Assembly: GCA_009835395.1 (NCBI GenBank)
Contig: VXXM01000038.1
Location: 1-64,000 of the forward strand
Direction: 5' to 3'
DNA length: 64,000 nucleotides
Origin: Acidimicrobiia bacterium
GTDB taxonomy: Bacteria; Actinomycetota; Acidimicrobiia; Acidimicrobiales; CATQHL01
Positions 41,916-49,937 of the stretch are shown here, one piece after another. How positions within the stretch are numbered: position 1 is the first letter of the stretch; each line of letters opens with the position of its first letter. A program made the position numbers and the translations under genes. The notes under the pieces were generated by a model. The model worked only from the letters and a program-made list of their open reading frames with translations, made no database searches and had not been told where the DNA came from.

Positions 41916-42211
41916 CGATGCCACGCCTGAACGAGCAGATCGAGATCGTGGGGCGCGGCCCGAATGCGGTCGCCGTGTGCCGTTGCGGCTACGAGATCGG
42001 CCCCGCCGCCGACAACTACAAGCTGCATCTTCTGATGCGCGAGGGTCCGGTGCAGAACGCCGGCCCATGGGTCGACCCCAACGGCATCGGCGGTGAACGC
42101 TTCGTGTGCCGGGAGTTCTTCTGCCCCGGGTGCGTCACCCTGCTGGACGTCGAGATCGCCCAGAGCCACGAGCCGATCCTCTGGGACGTGCGTCTGGCTG
42201 TTCCCGAGTGA
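41912..42211 (+). CDS. Acetone carboxylase gamma-subunit-like protein
   Basis: A 99-residue protein with a small metal-binding layout: CRCGYEIGPAADNYKLHLLM and CREFFCPGCVTLLDVEI. The Cys pairs, the NYKLH segment and the REF-CPGC-TLLDVE block match the gamma subunit of acetone carboxylase (AcxC type) and related carboxylases. GTG 41912 overlaps the VOC stop; ATG 41918 is also possible. HyuA and HyuB homologues are the alpha and beta counterparts in this cluster, so a three-subunit ATP-dependent complex is likely. Confidence 0.72.
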   Translation: MTMPRLNEQIEIVGRGPNAVAVCRCGYEIGPAADNYKLHLLMREGPVQNAGPWVDPNGIGGERFVCREFFCPGCVTLLDVEIAQSHEPILWDVRLAVPE

Positions 42212-42265
42212 TGCCGATGCCGTCTGAACCGCCATTCGTCCGTCATTGCGGCGCCTCACTTCGTC

Positions 42266-42285
42266 ATTCCGGCGAAGGCCGGAAT
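42266..42285. repeat. REP-like palindrome
   Basis: ATTCCGGC-GAAG-GCCGGAAT: perfect 8-bp stem and 4-nt loop inside CGTCATTCCGGCGAAGGCCGGAATCC, a form common in dispersed palindromic repeats of many bacteria. It lies between two genes of the same operon and could act as an mRNA-stabilising or terminating hairpin. Confidence 0.6.
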
Positions 42286-42332
42286 CCATTGGCCGCCGAT
42301 CCGGTCGACGCCACAGCGGAGTCGCTCTCCAG

Positions 42333-43343
42333 ATGCTGACGGTCGCCGACATCAGCGGCGTCTACGTTCTGCCGCCGACGCCTTGCCTGCCCGACGCCGG
42401 AGGCTGGGAGGCCGTCGACTCGGTGGACCTCGACGAGACGGCGCGCATGACCGACTGGCTCATCAAGCCGGGGGTCACCGGGCTCGGATTGTTCGGCACG
42501 ACCGGCGAGGGTCACTCACTGCTGTGGACCGAGAAGCTGCGCTGCGCCGAGACCGTCGTGGAGGCCGCCGCGGGCCGGGTCCAGATCTTCGGCGGCGTCA
42601 CCGCCCTAGGCACCCGTGAGGTGATCCACCAGATGCGGGGCCTGCGCGACGTCGGTGTCGAGGGTGCCCTGGTCGGGCTCCCGCTCTGGCAGACGCCGAC
42701 CATCGAGAACGCCGTCGGGTTCTTCGCCGACCTTTCGGCGGCGGTGCCGGACATGGCCGTGATGGTTTATTCCAACTCCTGGTACTTCAAGTTCGACTTC
42801 CCGCTGGAGTTCTGGTCCGGTCTCGTGGACAGTGCGCCGACGGTCGTCGCCGCCAAGGTCACGCACGGGTTCCGGAACTACCGGGAGGAGGTCGAGGCCA
42901 CCGCCGGGTGGATCAACATGATCCCCGGCGACCCGGGGATCTTCATCGCCTGGGGTCTCATCGGCAGTGCCATCGATGCAGTCTGGTCCACGCAGGCCGC
43001 TCTGGGGCCCGAACCGGTCGTTGCCCTGCTGGCGGCCATCCGGTCCGGCGACGCTGAACTGGTAGAGGAGATCATCGCCGACTTCCGGGCGGTGCCGTCT
43101 TACTTCCCGCCAGGTGCCATGGCCAACCGCGATCACACCGACGACTTCGCCCGCTACAACACGCAGGTGGCCAAGTGGCGGCTGAACGCCTCGGGCCTCA
43201 TCGCCGCCGGCCCCGTGCGGCCGCCGTACACCGACCTGCCCGAGTCCTGGAAGCGCCAGGTGGAGTTGGAGGTGGAGGGCTTCGCCGCGCTGCGGGCCAA
43301 GTACGCAGCCGACGCCGTCGAGCCGGTCGGGCTGCGAGACTAG
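42333..43343 (+). CDS. DapA-family hydratase-aldolase (NahE/PhdJ-like)
   Basis: A 336-residue class I aldolase of the DHDPS superfamily. LGLFGTTGEGHSLLWTEK is the pyruvate-carboxylate-binding loop, AVMVYSNSWYFKFDFPLEFW holds the Tyr, and VVAAKVTHGF the Schiff-base Lys. The DETARMTDWLI and PLEFW segments are closer to trans-o-hydroxybenzylidenepyruvate and related hydratase-aldolases of aromatic degradation than to DapA. It would release pyruvate from a ring-cleavage product. ATG 42333 is preferred to the track start at 42246, which runs through the palindrome. Confidence 0.82.
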   Translation: MLTVADISGVYVLPPTPCLPDAGGWEAVDSVDLDETARMTDWLIKPGVTGLGLFGTTGEGHSLLWTEKLRCAETVVEAAAGRVQIFGGVTALGTREVIHQMRGLRDVGVEGALVGLPLWQTPTIENAVGFFADLSAAVPDMAVMVYSNSWYFKFDFPLEFWSGLVDSAPTVVAAKVTHGFRNYREEVEATAGWINMIPGDPGIFIAWGLIGSAIDAVWSTQAALGPEPVVALLAAIRSGDAELVEEIIADFRAVPSYFPPGAMANRDHTDDFARYNTQVAKWRLNASGLIAAGPVRPPYTDLPESWKRQVELEVEGFAALRAKYAADAVEPVGLRD

Positions 43344-43361
43344 GAAGGGAGCAGGGGGCAC

Positions 43362-44792
43362 ATGGGGATCCGTACCGGCGAGGAGTACCTGAAAGGCGTC
43401 CGCGATGGCCGGAGCGTCTGGCTGGACGGTGAGTTGGTGGACGACGTGACGGCGCATCCCGCTCTGGCCGGCTGCGCGCAGACGCTGGCCGACGTCTACG
43501 ACCTGCAGCACGATCCCACCTTCGGAGACCTGCTGACCATGCAGTCGCCGTCCAGCGGCGACCAGGTCAGCCTCAGCTACATCCTCCCGCAGTCACTGGA
43601 GGACCTGCGCCGCCGCCGCACCATGATCGAGTTCCTGGCGCGCCGCTCGGGCGGGACCCTGGGGCGCCTGCCGGAGTACATGGCGTCGATCATCGTGGGC
43701 CTCTACGACGTGCGGGCCACGCTCGCCGAGGTCGAGCCCGCCTACGCCGACAACATCGCCGCCTACATGGAGTTCTGCCGCGAGAACGACGTGGCGCTGA
43801 CGCACAGCTTCGCCGACGCACCCAAGGACATGCGGATCCCGCGGGAGCGCTTCGAGAACCTGCGCCTCACCGAGCATCGCAGCGACGGCATCGTGGTGCA
43901 CGGCGTGAAGTCCGTGGCCACGCTGGCGCCGTTCGCGGACGAGTACGTGGCGCTGGCGCCCAACCGCCCCGGGCTGGCAGACGACGAGATCGTCTACTTC
44001 GCGGTGCCGATGGACACGCCCGGCCTGCGGGTCTTCTGCCGCCCATCACTGGTGCCGCCGGCCGTCCCGGATCGCCGGCTGGCCGCCGCCTTCGACGAGA
44101 TGGACTGCTGGGTCGTCTTCGACAACGTCTTCGTGCCCGCCGAGCGGGTCTTCTACCGCCAGGCCACCCACGTGCACCTGGGCCTGCTGGGCCAGATCCT
44201 GCCGTGGGCCTTCTACCACATCCTCATCAGGATGACCTGCAAGGCCGAGGTGCTGGCCGGCATCTGCGCCCAGGTCACCGAGTACCTCGGCAAGGACAAC
44301 CAGCAGCACCTGCAACTCCAGTTGTGTGAGATGTACGGCTACGTCGAGACGCTGCGGGCGTTCCTCACCGCCGCCGAGGAGCAGCACCTGCGGACCCCCG
44401 ACGGCAACCTGATCCCCAATCCCACCCAGGTCACCCTCGGGCGGATCCACGCCGTCGAGCACCATCCCCGCATCCTGCAGATCGTGCGCGAGATGTGCGG
44501 GTCGGGCATCCTCATGGCTCCCGGCACCGCCGACCTGGCCAACGCCTCTGTGGAGGATGACGTCATGCGCTACCTCGTGGGGCCCGACGAGAACGCCCTG
44601 GACCGCTTCCGGCTGCTGAAGCTGGCCTGGGAGTACGGCTGCGACTCGTTCGGGTCGCGCCAGTTGCTGTTCGAGATGCACAACGCGGGCTCGCACCTGA
44701 CGACCCGCCAGCGCCTCGGCATGTCCTACGACGCCGACCCCTTGAAGGCGCTCGCCAGGCAACTGGCCGGCATCGACGACACGAACGGTTGA
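43362..44792 (+). CDS. HpaB-type FADH2-dependent hydroxylase
   Basis: A 476-residue protein of the 4-hydroxyphenylacetate 3-monooxygenase family. MGIRTGEEYLKGVRDGRSVWLDGELVDDVTAHPA is the characteristic start, and MCGSGILMAPGTAD and FELNAGS-like regions (LLFEMHNAGSHLTTRQRLG) mark the C-terminal domain. It needs a separate flavin reductase, not seen nearby. It hydroxylates phenolic or heteroaromatic rings, or in some relatives acts as a ring-cleaving dehydratase. Shine-Dalgarno AAGGGAGCAGGGGG is present. Confidence 0.9.
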   Translation: MGIRTGEEYLKGVRDGRSVWLDGELVDDVTAHPALAGCAQTLADVYDLQHDPTFGDLLTMQSPSSGDQVSLSYILPQSLEDLRRRRTMIEFLARRSGGTLGRLPEYMASIIVGLYDVRATLAEVEPAYADNIAAYMEFCRENDVALTHSFADAPKDMRIPRERFENLRLTEHRSDGIVVHGVKSVATLAPFADEYVALAPNRPGLADDEIVYFAVPMDTPGLRVFCRPSLVPPAVPDRRLAAAFDEMDCWVVFDNVFVPAERVFYRQATHVHLGLLGQILPWAFYHILIRMTCKAEVLAGICAQVTEYLGKDNQQHLQLQLCEMYGYVETLRAFLTAAEEQHLRTPDGNLIPNPTQVTLGRIHAVEHHPRILQIVREMCGSGILMAPGTADLANASVEDDVMRYLVGPDENALDRFRLLKLAWEYGCDSFGSRQLLFEMHNAGSHLTTRQRLGMSYDADPLKALARQLAGIDDTNG

Positions 44793-44809
44793 GAGAAGGG
44801 AGCGTGCCC

Positions 44810-45817
44810 ATGAAGACAATCACCGAGATCGGCGGCCCGACGTCCTGGATGGGCCCCGACCTGCAGGACCGCGACGAGTGGATCCTGGACTTGACCGGGT
44901 CGCACCGGCAGGAGTTGCTCGACGCCTTGAAGGGCGTCGAGGACGCCGGCCTGGACTTCCTGGAGATCACCCGGGAGAACTTCCCCCTGCCCACCGTCGG
45001 CCCGCTGCTGCTGTCGATGCTGGACGACCTGCTGGAGGGGCGCGGCTTCGTGCTGCTGCGCGGCGTGCCGATCGAGGGGCTCAGCGAGCGCCAGATCGAG
45101 CTCATGTACTGGGGGATGGGCCTCTACGTCGGCATCTGCCTCCCGCAGGGCGCCGAGGGCACCGATCTGTTCGCCCACGTCCGTGACGAGGGCGTGGACC
45201 GCCACGCCAACTACGGGGGCGGACTGCTGAACCGGCACTCCGGGGCGTTGCCGTTCCACACCGACACCAGCGACATCGTGGGCCTCCTGTGCATCCGCCC
45301 GGCCATGCGCGGCGGCACCAGCACCATCGTCAGCGCCGTGGCCGTGCACGACGAGATCGTGCGCCGGCGCCCTGATCTGGCGGCGGTGATGTACGAGCCG
45401 TGGTGGTTCGACCGCAAGCGCGGCGACGGTCCCGACAGCTTCGCCCAGTGCCCCATGTACGCCGTCAACGATTCGGGGAAGCTGTTCGCCTTCTACGGCC
45501 CGGACCTCTACAAGACGGCCCAGCGCGGCGAGCACGTCCCCAACCTGCGCGACGAGCAGTGGGAGGCCATGGCGCTGATCGACGAGATCAACGGCAGCCG
45601 GGAGTACCAACTCCACATGGACTTCCAGCCCGGCGAGATCCAGTTCATCAACAACTACCTGGTGATGCACTCCCGGACCGCCTACGAGGACTATCCGAAC
45701 CCCGACCAGCGGCGCGACCTCATCCGGCTGTGGCTCACCCTGGACCAGGACCTCGACATCCCCGAGGAGTTCAACGAGCGCGGCCTCAAGACCCGCTCCA
45801 GCGCCTTCGCCACTTAG
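44810..45817 (+). CDS. TauD/TfdA-type 2-oxoglutarate Fe(II) oxygenase
   Basis: A 335-residue protein with the HxD...H facial triad: [14 protein letters not shown] (His, Asp) and [17 protein letters not shown] (distal His). RRDLIRLWL has the 2-oxoglutarate-binding Arg. Relatives hydroxylate and so cleave taurine, 2,4-D or gamma-butyrobetaine-like substrates. ATG 44810 with AAGGGAG upstream is preferred over the TTG 44789 of the track. Last gene of the catabolic cluster. Confidence 0.87.
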   Translation: MKTITEIGGPTSWMGPDLQDRDEWILDLTGSHRQELLDALKGVEDAGLDFLEITRENFPLPTVGPLLLSMLDDLLEGRGFVLLRGVPIEGLSERQIELMYWGMGLYVGICLPQGAEGTDLFAHVRDEGVDRHANYGGGLLNRHSGALPFHTDTSDIVGLLCIRPAMRGGTSTIVSAVAVHDEIVRRRPDLAAVMYEPWWFDRKRGDGPDSFAQCPMYAVNDSGKLFAFYGPDLYKTAQRGEHVPNLRDEQWEAMALIDEINGSREYQLHMDFQPGEIQFINNYLVMHSRTAYEDYPNPDQRRDLIRLWLTLDQDLDIPEEFNERGLKTRSSAFAT

Positions 45818-45863
45818 CCGCCCCGACCAGGGCGAGTGCCACCGCGAGCGGGGGGCGCTGTGC

Positions 45864-45869
45864 AATGCT
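45864..45869 (+). promoter_or_regulatory. Candidate -10 box of AIM24-like gene
   Basis: AATGCT (within CAATGCT) ends 6 bases before ATG 45876, matching the leaderless spacing seen for other genes here. Confidence 0.3.
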
Positions 45870-45875
45870 GCGGTC

Positions 45876-46664
45876 ATGGCACAGAGTCACGAAATCGAGT
45901 ACCGAGTCGGCGGCGACGACCTGCAGTTCGTGGAGGTCTGGCTGGACCCCCAGGAGACGGTGATCGGCGAGGCCGGCGCCATGATGTACATGAACCCCGG
46001 CATCACCTTCGAGGCCAAGATGGGCGACGGGGCCGACCCCGACGAGGGCACGTGGAGCAAGCTCAAGTCCGCCGGCAAGCGGGCGCTCGCCCAGGAGTCC
46101 ATCTTCCTCACGCACTTCACGAACCAGGGGGGCGGCAAGTCCAGCGTGGCGTTCGCCGCCGAGTTCCCCGGCAAGATCGTCCCGGTGGACCTCACCCAGC
46201 ACGGCGGACGCATCATCTGCCAGAAGGACGCCTTCCTGTGCGCGGCCCTGGGCACGAGGATCGACATCGCCTTCCAGCGCAAGATCGGCACCGGGCTGTT
46301 CGGCGGCGAGGGCTTCATCCTGCAGACCCTCAGCGGCGACGGCCTGGCGTTCCTGTCGGCGGGTGGCACCGTCATCCGGCGCCAGCTCAAGGGAGAGCAA
46401 CTGCGCGTCGACACCGGCTGCATCGTGGGGTTCGAGCAGGGGATCGACTACGGCATCGAGCGCGCCGGCAACCTCAAGTCCAGCATCTTCGGCGGCGAGG
46501 GCCTGTTCCTGGCCACCCTTTCGGGCCACGGCGCGGTCTGGCTGCAGTCGCTGCCGTTCTCCCGCCTCGCCGACCGCATCCTCGCGGCCGCCGCCCCCGT
46601 CCCCGGTGCCTCCAAGGGCGAGGGCTCGGTGATCGGAGACTTCGCAAGGGCCTTCGAACGCTGA
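45876..46664 (+). CDS. AIM24/TIGR00266-family protein
   Basis: A 262-residue protein of the AIM24 beta-roll family. [28 protein letters not shown] is the usual start, and [28 protein letters not shown] with repeated FGGEG motifs ([18 protein letters not shown]) is diagnostic. Molecular function of the family is unknown. No signal peptide, so cytoplasmic. The -10 box 6 bases upstream suggests its own leaderless promoter after the catabolic cluster. Confidence 0.88.
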   Translation: MAQSHEIEYRVGGDDLQFVEVWLDPQETVIGEAGAMMYMNPGITFEAKMGDGADPDEGTWSKLKSAGKRALAQESIFLTHFTNQGGGKSSVAFAAEFPGKIVPVDLTQHGGRIICQKDAFLCAALGTRIDIAFQRKIGTGLFGGEGFILQTLSGDGLAFLSAGGTVIRRQLKGEQLRVDTGCIVGFEQGIDYGIERAGNLKSSIFGGEGLFLATLSGHGAVWLQSLPFSRLADRILAAAAPVPGASKGEGSVIGDFARAFER

Positions 46665-46718
46665 CCGCCCGCTGCCGGGCTCAGCGCCAGGCAGCAGGCA
46701 CTTCAACCCGCGGGTGGC

Positions 46719-46955
46719 TTACGGTGCTGCAGCCTCTCGTTGCTCGCCGGCACCCCGGATGCCGATTCCGAGGTAACCCTCAATGCGGGCCACGCTCACC
46801 TTGAGATCGGTAACGTCCTCGCTCAGGCCGTCGAACTTCTCGTCCACCTTCGCGTCCAAGCGTCGCAACTCGCGGTGCAGGAACCCGAAGGCGGCTAGGA
46901 CGGTGCCGATGATCGACACCAAAGTGATGATGAGGTCCAGGTTGCCGGTTTCCAT
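46719..46955 (-). CDS. Small membrane/coiled-coil protein, paralogue A
   Basis: A 78-residue protein: N-terminal membrane helix (LDLIITLVSIIGTVLAAFGFL), then a charged heptad-like helix (RELRRLDAKVDEKFDGLSEDV) and a conserved end DLKVSVARIEGYLGIG. Two more paralogues lie at 47668 and 54877; all three share N-terminal ME, the helix pattern and the ARIEGxLGIG end. It is therefore real despite its size. Likely topology: single-pass membrane anchor with a soluble coiled coil. Function unknown. It shares a 5' leader with the others. Confidence 0.8.
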   Translation of the reverse strand: METGNLDLIITLVSIIGTVLAAFGFLHRELRRLDAKVDEKFDGLSEDVTDLKVSVARIEGYLGIGIRGAGEQREAAAP

Positions 46956-47024
46956 TGCGTTGCTTGCCTCCCTGGGCAGGATCTGCCGGATAGTTCATTC
47001 GGGAGGAAGCTTCGGCATAGCGTA
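46956..47024 (-). promoter_or_regulatory. Conserved leader A: -10 box, 5'-UTR hairpin, RBS
   Basis: Minus strand: TACGCT box (47019-47024), then GAATGAACTAT, a hairpin GGCAG-ATC-CTGCC (46975-46987), the AGGGAGG ribosome site, then ATG 46955. The -10 to ATG distance is 63 bases. Shared with paralogues B and C. Confidence 0.6.
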
Positions 47025-47064
47025 CCACCGCCCATCGTCTACGCCCCAGCGCCGCCTGGCCCGG

Positions 47065-47523
47065 TTAGTCCGGGTTGATGGCGACCGTCTCGATCACCAG
47101 TTGCCAGCCCTCCGCCTCTCCCCAGACCCGCCGAGACTCGAGTGGCCGGGTCAGGGACTGCACCGCGAGCATCACGTCCCGCGCCGCGAACACCTCCCCG
47201 TTTACCTCGGTGTCGTCGATCCCGACCCATGCGGCGATGATGTCGTCAGCCTCGGGGCACCGCTCCGAGTACGGGCCATTGCACTCGTGGCCTGCGGCCC
47301 GGGCGACCGCGCGTGCCGCGGGGCCGAGCAGCCCGATCATCGCTTCTGTCGGAACCGACGCGTACGCCAGTCCGTCCGGCGGCCACGTCGGCACCCACGC
47401 GTTGGGGCCGTCGAGCGTGCCGATCGTGGCTTCGGCCCCGGGGCGCTCGAGGCGCACCAGCACCGTCAACCTGATGTGATCGTCGGTAGTGCCGAGATAC
47501 CGAAGCAGTTCATCGTCTGTCAT
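47065..47523 (-). CDS. Hypothetical protein
   Basis: A 152-residue protein I do not recognise. The start is ATG 47523 with AAAGG upstream; the track start at 47592 adds 23 residues of basic, unlikely sequence. It begins MTDDELLRYLGTTDDHIRLTVLVRLERPG, has HECNGPYSERCPEADDIIAAW with two Cys, and ends with a beta-rich part (GWQLVIETVAINPD). No signal peptide or membrane segment. It sits between paralogues A and B of the small membrane protein, same strand, so it could be part of that region's unit. Confidence 0.65.
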   Translation of the reverse strand: MTDDELLRYLGTTDDHIRLTVLVRLERPGAEATIGTLDGPNAWVPTWPPDGLAYASVPTEAMIGLLGPAARAVARAAGHECNGPYSERCPEADDIIAAWVGIDDTEVNGEVFAARDVMLAVQSLTRPLESRRVWGEAEGWQLVIETVAINPD

Positions 47524-47667
47524 CGCAAACCTTTCACGTAGAGCCTTCGAACGAGTAAGCGTGCGGGCGCAGAGCGGCGCCGACGCGGTCACGGATGTCG
47601 CAGTGGCGACGACGGATTCAGCGGCGTCGGGTTGCCGGCCAGCCCCGCGGGGTTGCCGCGCGGCCGG

Positions 47668-47931
47668 TCAGGCGGCGCAGTCGGGACGTTCGCTTGGTTG
47701 CCGCTGCTCGTCGTCGGTGGGGAAACCGATTCCCAGGTGGCCCTCGATGCGAGCGACGCTCACTTTCAAGTCACCGACGTCGGCTCTGAGTTCCTTGATC
47801 TCGGCGTCTTGGCGCTTGAAGCCCTCTCGCATCCCGCGGTGCAGGAACCCGAAGGCGGCGAAGATGGCACCGAGGGTGGTGCCGAGGATCGACACCCAGG
47901 CGATGATGAACTCGAGTTGACTGATCTCCAT
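47668..47931 (-). CDS. Small membrane/coiled-coil protein, paralogue B
   Basis: An 87-residue protein: helix LEFIIAWVSILGTTLGAIFAAFGFL, then HRGMREGFKRQDAEIKELRADV and DLKVSVARIEGHLGIG. It is clearly homologous to A and C, with a 4-residue longer helix. ATG 47931 is used (track start 47973 is upstream of the leader's ribosome site). The tail ends in Asp/Glu/Gln-rich residues. Function unknown. Confidence 0.8.
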   Translation of the reverse strand: MEISQLEFIIAWVSILGTTLGAIFAAFGFLHRGMREGFKRQDAEIKELRADVGDLKVSVARIEGHLGIGFPTDDEQRQPSERPDCAA

Positions 47932-47999
47932 TGAACTACTTGCCTCCCTGGCACGACCTGCCGAATGGTTCATTCAGGGGGAAGTTCCACTGGAGCGTA
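47932..47999 (-). promoter_or_regulatory. Conserved leader B: -10 box, 5'-UTR hairpin, RBS
   Basis: Minus strand: TACGCT (47994-47999), CTGAATGAACCATT, hairpin GGCA-GGTCG-TGCC (47950-47962), CAGGGAGGCAAG ribosome site and ATG 47931. The -10 to ATG distance is 62 bases. Confidence 0.6.
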
Positions 48000-48070
48000 G
48001 CACCGACGGGGGGAATTCACCGGTCCGTGCCGAGTGGCCGGCGCGAGCGTCCCGCTTCTCGGGGTCTGGG

Positions 48071-48076
48071 TAGGCT
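48071..48076 (+). promoter_or_regulatory. Candidate -10 box before short upstream ORF
   Basis: TAGGCT ends 7 bases before the ATG at 48084, leaderless spacing. It probably serves the esterase transcript. Confidence 0.35.
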
Positions 48077-48083
48077 CGCCTGC

Positions 48084-48164
48084 ATGGATGCCGCCGAGGC
48101 GAAGGACATCGTTCGTGTCGAGATCGAACGAACAGCACAGGAGCGTGCAGCGCCATGCCACTGA
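48084..48164 (+). CDS. Possible 26-codon upstream ORF of esterase
   Basis: A 26-residue frame (MDAAEAKDIVRVEIERTAQE and on) starts 7 bases after a -10-like box and overlaps the start of the esterase gene by 10 bases, so its translation could be coupled to it. It may instead be simply the 5'-UTR. No homologue is known to me. Confidence 0.35.
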   Translation: MDAAEAKDIVRVEIERTAQERAAPCH

Positions 48165-48790
48165 CCCAATACCGGATTGACCGCGACGGTGCCGACCGTC
48201 TGCTCTTCCTCATGCACGGTTACACCGCCGAGCAGCACCACCTCGCGTCGTATGTGCCGTTGGTCGACCCGGACGAACGCTTCACTGCGATCGCGCCGCG
48301 GGGACCGATCGACATGCCCGACGGCGACGGCGCGGGCTGGTGGACCATCGATCTCGACACCTTCGAATCCGACCTCTCACAGTTCATGCCGTCGCTCGAG
48401 ATGCTCGAGTCGTTCATCGCGGACGAGGCGGACAAGGCAGGTGTGCCACTCGAGCGTTGCGTCGTGGGCGGGTTCAGCCAAGGCGGCTACCTGTCGCTGG
48501 CGCTCGCCGGCAGACCCGATGCGCCCCGCTACGCCGGCGTGTGGGCCATCTGCTGCGGCCTTCCGGGCGATCCAAGGCTGGACCTCGATCTGACGCACGG
48601 CAACGGTCGACCGGCGCTCTTCCAGTGGGGAACCCGCGACATCGTCATCGGCCCGGACAAGCCCAAGGAGTTGATCGCAGCCCTCGCCGATGGTGGGTGG
48701 GATCTGCGGCATCACGCCTACGACATGGCTCACAGCCAGACCATCGAAATGATGATCGACGCCCGCGAGTGGCTCGCCGGGGTCCTCTGA
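48155..48790 (+). CDS. Phospholipase/carboxylesterase (alpha/beta hydrolase)
   Basis: A 211-residue serine hydrolase of the YpfH/lysophospholipase-carboxylesterase family. LLFLMHGYTAEQHHL is the oxyanion region, VGGFSQGGYLSLALAG the nucleophile elbow, WGTRDIVI the Asp region and DMAHSQTIEMM the catalytic His. No signal peptide. It is probably expressed from the -10 box at 48071; AGGAG lies upstream of the ATG at somewhat long spacing. Confidence 0.85.
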   Translation: MPLTQYRIDRDGADRLLFLMHGYTAEQHHLASYVPLVDPDERFTAIAPRGPIDMPDGDGAGWWTIDLDTFESDLSQFMPSLEMLESFIADEADKAGVPLERCVVGGFSQGGYLSLALAGRPDAPRYAGVWAICCGLPGDPRLDLDLTHGNGRPALFQWGTRDIVIGPDKPKELIAALADGGWDLRHHAYDMAHSQTIEMMIDAREWLAGVL

Positions 48791-48914
48791 CCCCAGCCGG
48801 CCGGCCAGGCGGCTACATCCCCAACAGGCACCGGGATTCCGCCAACGAGGCCGTGCGCGGCAGCGGCGCGGCCCAGGCCGTGGGTCTGAGTCACCAGGCC
48901 ACGTGGCCTGTCAC

Positions 48915-49937
48915 TCAGAGAGCGAGTCTGACGAGGCTTCCGTCGGCCCGCCCGACCAGGAGGCTGTCCTCGTTGACCCACCGGAGTCGACTGGTCGGGG
49001 CATCGGACTCGATCGCAGTCACCGGCGACAGTTCCTCGCCGGCACGGGTCGGGGTCGCCCACACGATGGTGCGGCCATCTCCTCCTCCCGTGGCGACGGA
49101 CCTGCCGGATGGGTCCCAGGCGACCTCCTCGATGTGGTTGTCGTGACCGGTGGCAACCGCCGGCTCGGTGCCGGCGGGTCCCCTTCCGCCGAAGTCCCAG
49201 ACGGTGAGCTCATCGAGGCATGCAACCGCGAGCCATCGGCTGTCGTGGCGGAACCCGAGTCGCTCGATCTTGGACGGATAGCCGGACATCGAGAGGTCCC
49301 GACCGCTCCAGAGCCGCCACAGATGTACGGACGCGTCTTGGGCGCCGGCGCAGGCCCATGAGCCATTGGGAGACATCACCAGCGCAAGCAGCGACCCTTT
49401 CCAATCGAAGCGACGTCGACGGCCGGTCCGTGGTCCAATGACATCGTGCCAACCAATGCCGCCGTATGCGGTTGCACCGACGCGGGTGCCGTCGGTTGAC
49501 CAGGCGACCGACGTCACCGTTGAGGGTTGATCGTCGAAATCGTGGAGAACCGCACCGTCCTGGTCGGTGATGAGAAGGTGCCGGCCGGCCCCGATCGCAA
49601 GCACGGGTGCGGCCGGCGACCAGGCCTGTGCCGTCACCCAGGCCGATGTGGTAACGACTCCCTTAGCGGCTCCGGTGCGGTCATAGATCCGCACGGACCC
49701 GTCCTGACCTCCCACCGCGACGCGGCCGCCGTCGGATGACCAGGCAGCGCTCAATACTCCCATCTCGTGCCGTTCCAGCGCGATGGTCGAGCCGTCGTCG
49801 ATATCGATGAGGGCAGCGTCGCCACCCAGGGACCCGACCACGGCCTGGCCATGGTCGCGATGGACCTCGAGGACCTGCAGGTAGTCGTCGACGTCCACCC
49901 GCCATTGTGGGACGGGTGCTGTCCCGGGGCCGGTCAT
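48915..49937 (-). CDS. WD40 repeat beta-propeller protein
   Basis: A 340-residue protein of WD40-type repeats: [64 protein letters not shown] and [25 protein letters not shown]. The seven or so repeats fill the whole chain, with no signal peptide. ATG 49937 overlaps the CobW stop (ATGA); the track start at 50033 is inside cobW. Its linkage to the CobW GTPase suggests a scaffold or sensor role in metal handling (inference). Confidence 0.85.
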   Translation of the reverse strand: MTGPGTAPVPQWRVDVDDYLQVLEVHRDHGQAVVGSLGGDAALIDIDDGSTIALERHEMGVLSAAWSSDGGRVAVGGQDGSVRIYDRTGAAKGVVTTSAWVTAQAWSPAAPVLAIGAGRHLLITDQDGAVLHDFDDQPSTVTSVAWSTDGTRVGATAYGGIGWHDVIGPRTGRRRRFDWKGSLLALVMSPNGSWACAGAQDASVHLWRLWSGRDLSMSGYPSKIERLGFRHDSRWLAVACLDELTVWDFGGRGPAGTEPAVATGHDNHIEEVAWDPSGRSVATGGGDGRTIVWATPTRAGEELSPVTAIESDAPTSRLRWVNEDSLLVGRADGSLVRLAL

